Shown here: piece after piece, positions 54,930 through 64,000 of the stretch
Numbering within the stretch: the first letter of the stretch is position 1
Layout of the letters: the number at the start of each line of letters is the position of its first letter
Assembly: GCA_964030475.1 (NCBI GenBank)
Contig: CAXIPT010000005.1
Location: 2,942,097-3,006,096, forward strand
From: Tethya wilhelma
Taxonomy: Eukaryota; Porifera; Demospongiae; Tethyida; Tethyidae
Direction of reading: 5' to 3'
Length of the DNA stretch: 64,000 nt
Notes under the pieces: model-generated
The model's input: the letters and a program-made list of their open reading frames with translations, nothing else
Told to the model about the DNA's origin: nothing
The model's database searches: none
Program-made: the position numbers and the translations under genes

Positions 54930-57716
54930 CTGATGATGGGCAGAAAAAGCAAGCAACAGTCCCTGTTGGTGCTCAGTGATGCAGCTACTTTGACGAGCAC
55001 ACCAACTAGTGGCACTTGTACACTGTGTTTTCGGCACCACAATTTCATGTCAAGGGTAAAAATATGGAAGAATGAAAAGGCACGCGAATATACCATCAAA
55101 CATGGACTATGCAGTGCTTGTCAGGATAGCATACGTGCCTAGTAGATAAGGATTGTCTACCTAGATGGCAAAAGAGAAGCCGCCAAATGCAAATGTGTTG
55201 CATAGAGCATTGTAATGAGCCAGTGTTTGTGATCACTAAATTGGCTGATGTTGATACTATTAAACTTGGGGAATTGAAGCATGTGGTTTAAAATGCAGTG
55301 CCACGATACAAAATCCAACCCCACTTTACAAGACACATTACCATCCTCTATACAAGTGTCTGCAACAGCCAAATTATGCAACAAATTGCTGTACTTGTGG
55401 AATGTCATTAAAACATACCATTTCTAGAACCTGTCCTACCCAGAGCCAATAGAAGGGATACTACTGGTTTCTTAGGTAAAATATCGGTCAATGATTAAGT
55501 GTGCATTATGTGCTACATGAGTCATTTAGTTATGCTACAACAAGAAAAGTTGAACGTTGAGCAAAGACAGTGATTTGCAAAAACTTTTATCAGACTTTAA
55601 TTGCAAAGAGAACCAATGACCAAAAAACACCTAGCACTCTGAAAGAAGTACACACAATGGCCTTAGATAAATAATAGTTTATGTTGGAAATGAATATTGC
55701 TCCAAAATAGAGCATTACTCCTTCCTGCAGTCCATCATGTCTTTTGTGCCTCCACTTTTGATGTAGACCTGAAGATTTACACCAATGTGGATACTAAGCA
55801 GTCTTACCGGTATTTTCAACCATCATCTTGTTTACTGTTGTAAGATCAGGAAGTATGGTACTCTCTTGTATAGGTCAAATGCTGACCTCATACCATTACT
55901 TCAACATGCTTAGAAAGAATGAACAATCATCCTTGTGTACGTACATACTACTGTTAAACAAACAACAGAAACCAGGCAGCACATTTGCACAACTGACTCT
56001 GGAAAAGTACTGGATGATTTCAATTCCAAAATGCATAAGCAGTACTAGTGTAACCATTTTGTTGCTGCAGATAGTTTGTTCATAAATGCTTATGACAATC
56101 TGAGCATTAGTCACCTATACAATCCTGACTTGTAAAATGACAAGGTCAATTTCTGAGAGGAAGGGTGTAAAAAGTGCCATATCAATCCAACTTCCCATGA
56201 AAATCAGGTAAAGCATATCAGAAGATGCTTTCTAACGTGTGCAATGCTCCAATAATAACTGCTCCTTGCCAATGCATACATTGTTAACCGACTTAATTGA
56301 TAGCTAAGGAGGAACTTCTCGTTTAATTAAAACATTAAACAGACTTGGGGTATGAACTTCCTATATATGACACAATTTCAAGATTTATTCAAAATTTCTT
56401 GCACACTTATGCTAGGGTGCACAAAGGAGGTCAAGAGAGAAGCTGGCATCATCTGTACCCTCACCTTCCCTAGCTCCGCTGTCGCAGTACACACCTGATC
56501 GATGTGCAGATGAATTATCTAACATTAGCATTGTTCCAATTAATGCACACCTACAAGCTGTACAAAACATTTCTAGTACTCCTTCAACTCTTTTGCCAAG
56601 AGAATCCAGATTTAGAAATGTCTGCAAGGAAGCGGGTAGATAGGTCTCTAATTTTTTCTCCATTAATGCACACCAATTCAAGTCTCCCGCTCCAAAAAAG
56701 TGTCAGCGAGGGACCAAGAACCATATCCACAGACCAGTACAATCAACACAACCAAAACTCTAGCAGATTTTCTGCCAACTTTGGCTGAGAATGAAGCTCT
56801 ACAACATGACCTGTTCAAGTACATGATACTAAGGCTGAAAGAATAATGACACTGAGACTTCTTCCAAGAATACTGTATAGCGGGAAATTTTCGTGGCGGA
56901 AAATTTTTGCAAATGTCGTGATTTGGCAGCTTTCCGCGAAAATTTTCCCGCACGAAATTTGTATGGTATGTGGTCGTCACGTAATGTTGAGACACAATCC
57001 ACGAAAATTTTCCCTGTGAATTTCTATTCAAGACGAAAACGTAAAAATTTTCCCCCACGAAAATTTCCCGCTATATGATTTGGTAAGACAGAAAAATCTC
57101 GTATAGCCTACATGGAGGTTTTAGATGCAAAGTCAGGTAGCAAAGACACAATGCTAGCCTTGTTGCATGAGTTGTATGACAAGTTTGTATCAAACCAAAA
57201 CTGAGAGTATTTGGTAGTTGAGGCAGATCAAAAGCTGTATGAGATATTGGAGTCCCTAAAGTATGAACATGGCAAGGAATTGAATTGGCTCATTATAATG
57301 CATCATGAATGAAGCTGTACTTGGGCTAAAGGATTTAGCTGTTGCCACTGGATACCCTGTAGCTTCTATTCAAATTTGTGGACAGTTCAAAAGAACGCAT
57401 CATTTTCTGATTGAAGCTTTTTATAGAGCTATGTTGGATACCTTTCTAAACCACCAGACACAGATTGAGAGCACAGAGGATCGATCCATTTGGGTTAGTG
57501 GAAGACCCATTAGAGCTGATCTACAATACCATACAGAGTGAGTCAAACTTTTGCCAAGCAGTTGCTAGTACTGAAACTGAGGTCAATGCAACTTATGAAA
57601 GCTTTGCAACATTTGTCCAGAATCTAGCCAAAATTCATGATACCTGGATACAGTTCGTCTTCCAGGATTTCATGGCTTATATAAGTAGCTATCAGAGGCC
57701 GAGACTGGCAACTTAG
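54930..57716 (+). pseudogene. Decayed transposon gene with Cys-rich N-terminus
   Basis: N-terminal part: GTCTLCFRHHNFMSRVKIW and GLCSACQDS (C-x2-C pairs), up to 55142. Middle part badly decayed. C-terminal part: DAKSGSKDTMLALLHELYDK (frame from 57124), TGA at 57202-57204, EYLVVEADQKLYEILESLKY, then GYPVASIQICGQFKRTHHFL and a helical tail to 57716. The order is that of an uncharacterised protein I know from sponge and cnidarian repeats. Defects include a missing T near 57119-57122, stops and an inserted MITE at 56878-57074. Superfamily unknown. Confidence 0.55.
56876..57076. mobile_element. MITE with TA duplication and TAGCGGGAAATTTTCG ends
   Basis: Element 56878-57074 (197 bp) has inverted ends TAGCGGGAAATTTTCGTGG plus GGAAAATTTTT and is flanked by TA on both sides. 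Inner copies of CGAAAATTTTCCC make most of it self-complementary. TA insertion fits Tc1/mariner-type transposases. It sits inside the decayed gene at 54930-57716. Confidence 0.85.
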
Positions 57717-57850
57717 GGTTGCTAGTGGTGGGGTACGTTGCATGCAGGTGGCCATTAAGTCCTGTGGTGAACACATTATAAAATTAATAATTATTGTAAA
57801 AAAAGATCATTAAGAAAGTTAACTATGCATTAGTGTCATATTCAACTGTA

Positions 57851-60800
57851 CTACAGAATGTCTTGATCCTCTTGAAAAATGTGCTTTAGTTCCTCCACCA
57901 GAGTTTCATGTCTGTAATTGAATAGTAAGTATGAACAGTAACTATTCTTGTGATACTCTGCAAGAGAACACAAGTTACCTATATGCTACACGAATGTTGG
58001 GGACATTGGTTCTTGTAATGTCATTACCACCAGGCCCATCCTCTTTGTAGTTTTGACCAATCCAATACTGTTTAACCTATAGGTAAATATACAGCGAACT
58101 AAAAACAATGAGCATGAAAGTCACTTGTACTGATTTCGCACACCATGCTCTCTTCGTTCCTATTTTTCAGTATGTACATATTCACAGGAAGAGAGCCTGG
58201 TAATGAAGCTACAGATGAATGACGTAACACGTAAAAAAATCAGTATACCATACTGGCATAGTAAAGAAACCACATCATATCAACTCTCTTTACTTTCTCT
58301 CTATGGGCAATGTCATTCACGTGATTTTGCAAGGCTCTCTACCTATTTTTAAGTGTGTTATATTCACAGGGAGAGAGCCTGGGATGAGGCTACTTGTACC
58401 GTACCTCATGCTCAAATCCACTCATGAGTACAGAGTTCCTTGCTAGCTCACACATATCACATGGACTTAGCTTCCACACTTGTGCTGCTATACTGTACTC
58501 TTCCATTAACGGCTCCTACAAGTGAAGTATAAAGGCAGATTTAAACATTCAAGTCAAAACATGCAGAACACTAAGGAGCAAGAATGATTTTGTATTGTTA
58601 TCAATATGGTTGATGCTATCACAACTTGTCATAGTTATATAACAACTGGTAAGGATGCATTCAACATTTCTGAGAAGGTAGCCACATGTCTATTGAAATT
58701 AGGTCAGTTCAATAGTAAATAGAGGCCAATTCAATGCTAAAACACTTGACCAGAATACTGACTGTACCTGGGCAAAGTGGATCAGTTACCAAGTACATTA
58801 GCGCAAGGTATCTAATCGTGAAGTACTACCTCAGATTCTTTCATGTATATATATGTATGCTGTGTGTCCGTCACAAAGCATATTAATTTTGTGTAACATG
58901 ATGTGATGTACACTATAGCTAGCTAGCTTTCAAAACTGTTGACCATTACTCATCTATTATAGACCTACATTGCAAGCCTGGTATTAGACTATCATGCATG
59001 TGGTCTTTTCCTGTCTCAATGAATGGCTGATTTCAGCGAAGAAAGGAAGAGGGGGAAAAGTTTGTTTAATATCATATCCTGTTCTGCTCTGTTATGAATG
59101 AATGACTGCATGGTTTAGACCAGTGAAGAAAAGGATAGTGCCTCGCACATTTGATATTGATAATCTTTGGTACATACATGATAATTTCCAAATTGGACAA
59201 AACTGTACAGCCTTAATCTACTCTTACCTGACAAACAGACTATACAAGAGAATATCTAGCACGGCTAAGCCTAAGGGCATATAGGACCTTCTTGAGACAT
59301 GGAAATAGCTAGCTAACCTTCATTAAAATGCTTACAGCTACTGGGAGCTATTTTGCATAACAGAGCACTACGGGAGGTGAAATTCAGTGAAGACAATTAG
59401 CACCACTGGCAGCATGGATGTTAAGGGTCAAATTAATCATTAAATTCTCGTCACAAAATACATAAGTAATGGTACTGTAAGTGGAGCTGCTGTTCTTGAA
59501 AATATCTTGTAACAGACGAGACTACCTTCAAAAATACAGTATCAATCTTGTGAAGCAGTTTGAAGAGCTAATCTTTGAGGCTAAACATGCCCAAAATAAT
59601 GTTGCGGTACTGCCTATTCTTCACTGATTGTTTTAAGTAGTCAGGAAGTGATCAAAATGAATCAATACCTTTGTGAAATGGAACTGCAAGGGGTCATCAG
59701 TAGATAGTGAGACCAAGAGCCCTCTGTAGAGGTAAGGAGGGAGGGGACTACGATGGTAGTCCAAGAACAGGTGGTTATTACTGAGGGGAGACATGGCTAT
59801 TCCAATCTGAGCTAGATAGTAGAGGTACTGTACAGTAGGCACCTGTGGAGAATGACAGATGGTTAACACTCATGGCAGCTGTGATATATAGAGTATTAAA
59901 AACTATATTATATGCATTCATACAGAATTTACCTTTTTCAAGAGAATTCCGTGAGATATGTTTTGTGCCAACAAGAATGCTGTAATGAGATGATGAGCAG
60001 GGCCTGCTTCTCCACAATGAGGACGAAGAGAAAAGGTATGTAGACCACAGACCCTTGGGATAAGGAAAACATACAACATGTTACACCTATAATATAATGT
60101 GCACACACATACACATACAGTAACGCACATACATACCTTCTAAGCCTATTCAGCAGATTGATATTAGCATACATGTAGAAGAGATAGTATGCATATGGAG
60201 GGTTGCCAGCTGATGACCACTCCTGAGGTTCAGGACTAGTCTTAGTGAACTGATGGTACTCAACTTTGCTTTCATCATCCACACTATCAAATCCAATTAC
60301 CTAAAGGAATATATACTATAACTGTGTTGTGTGCTACTTAGTTGTAATCTTTCAAGATATATATGCCGGCCAGGAAAATGGTGACACTGAGTGCATCTAA
60401 CTGCTAACCACATCATACACAAAAGGAATAAGAGAACCCAGTTATGCTGATGTTTACTGGCTCACAGTAATGCGAACGGAATAAACACAAACTTAACCTC
60501 GCAAAGACAGATGGGAGAGACACGTACATCAAGGTGTAGTTATCTTACTTGGTTTAAGAACTTGTGTAGGTTTGGATGTGAGTCGGGATCGAGGGTAGCT
60601 TCAAACAAAGGAAGAAATATGTTCTCGAGCATTTGTTCAAAGTTTTCTAACAAGTGTTTAGACTTGTAGATATCACTATGTGTGTGTATGTCAACATCTT
60701 TGTAAAATAAATCATTATCAGGTGCAAGTTTATGGTATGTAGCTTGTACACAACAATTGATCAACTTACAAGATTCTTGGGACTTGAATCAGCCAACGTA

Positions 60801-63800
60801 CATTAGGACAATACATTTCATGGTTCACAGCCCACGTAGCTAGTTTGTCCCATTCATCTTTTGACCGGCCATACACAGAGATCCTGAGCTCTGCCATCTG
60901 GTACTTGCTCTCAACAAGATCATCCATCACCTCCTGTAAATGGATGATGGCAATACTAAGAACAGTACAATGTATCTAACTGACCAATGCTTAGTTTGTG
61001 TTATACACAGTACTTTGTAATAAAAGTGATGGACTCGTAGCTATTTCTATCCTAGCTGACTTTGTGTTAACAATAATGTTAGGAACAGTGGACAATTGAT
61101 GGTCTATAGAGTTAGCTTCGTACCCAGGCCCCTCCCTCCTGAGTGAAAAGTCGAGGGAAAGAGCCTGGGTACGAGGCTACTATTAAATATTATTATGATG
61201 TCAGAATGATGTAAGGACACCATAATGGATCTACATACCTTTATCAAGTGGGCATAGTACTTTCCACCAATGTCATTATCTGTTTTCAGGAATACTTCAC
61301 GAAGTCGACTTTCACCTAAATGAATGTAGGCACACAATCATCAACATAGTGGCAAATTTCAACAATTTAACAAGTCCTACATATCCAATTTTGAAAGCAG
61401 TAACCTTGATAAATATTTAGCAGCCAGAGAATAAATCAACTGAATTTGCTTTCTAAATTGACAAGACTGTATCTCATCTCTATAGCTACTAGTCAGATGG
61501 AAACATCGTTGGGCGAGCCTGAGCGGAGGATCTTCATTCACAGGACTATGCTAGTACAAAGTAGATAAGAGCATGATTATATCTACTCTTGTTATACGCA
61601 AAATTGAAATGATTCTAGCATATAAATTAATATACAACTCAAGGCCACAAGCAGGCTGGCTGGCCATTTGCCTGGGAAGGAGTGAAGAAACAAGCTAGGC
61701 TTAGCTGACTGTGAGTGGCATTACTGTCAGGCTGTGTGACTGAGTGGCAGTACTGCCAGGCTGAGCTGACCTGTGAGTGGTAGACTGCCAGTACTGTTAG
61801 ACTAAAGCCAAAACTAACTTGAAGCATATACTTGAAGGACTTTTCAGAGTCGATCTGTGCACGTCCAGCTCTTTCAATGTTCTTCGATTTTGCGTGCGCG
61901 CGTGTATTAAAATAGAAATACCGTAAATAAATCTGAGGCCAGGATGTTTAAATTTTTAAAAATTTTTTGCGTAATTTGAACATCATTGCTATATATTTCC
62001 GGTTTGGTCAACGCTGTTACAGTTGCCTCAATGTTTCACTGTTCCAATGGGGCTCGCTCAGGCTTGCCCCAATTATGACTATTCAAATTTGCTTTTGTAA
62101 CTATTTCTGCCTCTATAGTGCAAATATTTTTGGGCCTGGCACAACAATCTTTGTAAACAGCTAAACTTATAGCTGCTTAATTTTCACAAATTAACAGTTC
62201 AAAACTTTAGCCTTGTGTACAAAATTTTAGTTCTGAACAATATACACATACCAATAGGATTGTACTTTGTGTTGAACTTATCAAACCGATGAAAGGTATT
62301 TCGATCCTAAGAAATAAACAACAATAATACAATAAAGAGATAAAATAAATACATAGCTTGAAACTGTTAAAGTAACTTACAGCATGTACATCCAAGGTAT
62401 CCACAGATAGGTCATAAGAGTTCAGTTTCAACTTATCAAACAACTATACGTAAACAAATGATGAATACTCATGAGACATGAGACAAGATATACAGCTATA
62501 TCATTTGAATGGTAATTTACAACAAAAAAGGGTCAAATGTCCCACAGACATGATACAAAATGCTTTACAGTCTCATCATCAGACCAAACAAAAGGTATTA
62601 TGCCAGTTTTAGCTGGATAGCTGCCTAGATTCTGTTTCTAGCTGAAAGGATTATGTAGTGAAATATAGATGGTATAGGCCAGCCAAGGAAACGGAGTATA
62701 TCATTAGTTCAATTCATTGTTCAAAAGAACACATAACATTTTAGTATATATACCGATTTGTTGTCATGAGAAAACAACTTTAATATTCGAAAATGCCATT
62801 CTCAGTACATTAATGTAGCTCATCTTATTATTGGTAAATGCCACAATTGTCATGTGGTTAGCGTTGCAATCTTGGAAATGCGGCTACTTGTAGTCTCATG
62901 CCTAAATCCATTCCAGCCCAACTTTTATTTATCTTGCAACATTACTAGCTGCAGGTCCTATGAATGTTTACTGCATGATTTCAACTCAACCAAGCCCATT
63001 ATATTTCTAATCTATGTGAGCATTACTATTATCTATGACCACGAAGCTCAAACTGCTTGATACACATTTAATAAACAATATTATTGTCTCACTATTATAA
63101 TGAGTGTGGGTATCAAGTAAGACATACAGTATACCTGTGCTAGTGTGAGCTTGTCACCTTTGCTGTTCACTACCAACTCATCAGGGTCACTCTTGATCTT
63201 CTTCTTGATGAACCGAAGTAAATGCTTTTGGTTCATGCAGGATGAGGCATGGATATGAGTATCAACCTACAGAACATAACAATTAATAGACAATGAAGAT
63301 GAATAGCTACAGCTAATTCAAATGATTCAGTGGACACTCAGCTAGTCACACGTTGCAGGTTGTTAGTGCAAGCAATCTGATTGTCAATCTAGCTCAGAAT
63401 GAAAAAATGAACTAAAACAGCATGATTCTCAGCCAGACCACACAAGACGACAGAGACAGGATATTTCAAACTGACCAGTCAGTACTTTCACAAAACTCTA
63501 CACATAAAGTACATGTGCAGTACTATCAATATGGGGATGATCAATAGGTATGGCCACAATGCTTGCTAGCTTCAACAGATGCTGCTATTTTGAATGTCAT
63601 GATTGCTGCACACTAGCATCCCACAAGTGATTGGATGGTGTTCTGAACATTCCAATTGAATAAACGAAATAAAATCACCACAGTAACCCTTTGTGACAAG
63701 TTTGTGTGTATGCTTATACCAAGGGTTACTTAAGACTTGGACAATCAATGAGTGCATTAGAAGCCTACTACAAAGCATAATTTTGCAACAGTTTATCATG

Positions 63801-64000
63801 TGGTTATCTAGTATGTAGATATACCTTTCTGACATTGTAGAAATCTCTGTGTGGAACCATTTTCTGAGCTTTTAGTTCTTTGATCTCATTCAACATGACA
63901 TGAAGCTGAAATCGTGACTCAAGGTAACGCAGACGACGATAACAAAATGTCTTGCTACAGAGAAGATAATTATTGATCAAGGATTCATTCAACGACAATC
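57851..64000 (-). CDS. AMPD: AMP deaminase, 3' part of the gene (12 exons)
   Basis: Zn-dependent hydrolysis of AMP to IMP and ammonia in the purine nucleotide cycle, cytosolic. Exons in transcription order: 64000-63825 (partial), 63266-63135, 62443-62381, 62306-62252, 61315-61239, 60933-60770, 60675-60549, 60300-60137, 60053-59933, 59842-59669, 58515-58405, 57911-57851 (TAG 57851-57853). All introns are GT..AG and phases join correctly, giving about 506 residues of the catalytic barrel. Seen: [20 protein letters not shown] (metal-binding HxH at 63255-63257 and 63249-63251), [41 protein letters not shown] (catalytic Glu region), [35 protein letters not shown] (metal-binding Asp) and [12 protein letters not shown]. 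The C-terminus is short. The N-terminal regulatory part lies beyond the window. A TCTCTGTAG acceptor at 63955-63956 may start the first visible exon at 63954, so residues upstream of SKTFCY are uncertain. Sequence resembles AMPD2 and AMPD3 about equally. Confidence 0.97.
58120..58395. repeat. Two related segments in an AMP deaminase intron
   Basis: CTCTCTTCGTTCCTATTTTTCAG..ATTCACAGGAAGAGAGCCTGG and CTCTCTACCTATTTTTAAG..ATTCACAGGGAGAGAGCCTGG lie about 180 bp apart, each followed by GARGCTAC. Same GAGCCTGG..GAGGCTA end as the hairpin at 61113. Confidence 0.55.
61113..61182. repeat. Short foldback MITE in an AMP deaminase intron
   Basis: TAGCTTCGTACCCAGGCCCCTCC and GAGGGAAAGAGCCTGGGTACGAGGCTA form a 25-bp imperfect inverted pair around a short loop. 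It lies 56 bp from the 3' end of exon 61239-61315 on the minus strand, within the following intron. Confidence 0.7.

Noticed and set aside
59102..59284. 60-codon plus-strand frame between AMP deaminase exons
   Set aside because: Intronic, no motif, no splice context, opposite to the gene.
60000..60130. Val/Cys-rich frames around 59918-60130 as separate small proteins
   Set aside because: They are AMP deaminase exon 59933-60053 extended into flanking introns with (GT)n-like sequence.

Overview
The window looks like nuclear DNA of an animal, most likely a non-bilaterian such as a sponge. Evidence: one clear host gene has short exons with GT..AG introns of tens to about 1,050 bp. The rest is AT-rich, intron-like or intergenic DNA full of transposon families that I associate with sponges and cnidarians (P-like, Crypton-like, DIRS-type gag, pogo-like with a PHD finger). 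There are no bacterial operons, Shine-Dalgarno sites or CRISPR arrays. The sponge assignment is inference from family resemblance, not from a marker gene.

Layout. 1-3.8 kb holds dispersed repeats and a PIF/Harbinger-type MITE. 3.8-9.2 kb is a complete but decayed P-superfamily DNA transposon with 34-bp terminal inverted repeats (TIRs), a 7-bp target duplication, a spliced transposase pseudogene and a second, convergent gene of unknown function. 10.26-12.59 kb is a second DNA transposon carrying a DDE-like gene (ADNCVGQNKN motif). 12.8-20 kb has foldback repeats, hairpin-ended repeats (family A), a DIRS-like gag remnant and a Crypton-like recombinase remnant. 20.6-25.2 kb is a third DNA transposon with TIRs of nearly 500 bp and a broken transposase-like gene. 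25-33 kb has MITEs, two with clean target duplications and two nested. 33.6-34.4 kb is a LINE reverse-transcriptase remnant. 34.99-50.05 kb is dominated by assembly-like duplications: a 2,314-bp inverted pair and a 1,808-bp tandem pair, each starting exactly at a single N. 50.1-57.7 kb has a minisatellite-armed foldback element, a pogo-like transposase with a PHD finger, a Ty3/gypsy-type integrase remnant and another decayed transposon gene. 57.85-64 kb is the 3' part of an AMP deaminase gene on the minus strand, running off the right edge.

Host genes. Only AMP deaminase is certain: 12 exons with every splice junction and reading phase consistent and all catalytic motifs present. Two copies of one 109-bp exon resembling GPR155/LYCHOS (46.8 and 54.3 kb) may be host sequence or duplicated fragments. 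The transposon genes do not form a shared system. Nearly all are broken by single-base frameshifts and by stops compatible with C-to-T change, while the AMP deaminase exons have none. This separates genomic decay from base-calling error.

Six single N bases (24452, 33218, 34992, 41524, 47735, 53689) look like contig joins. Four of them abut exact or near-exact duplicated sequence, so order and copy number between about 24 and 50 kb should be treated with caution.
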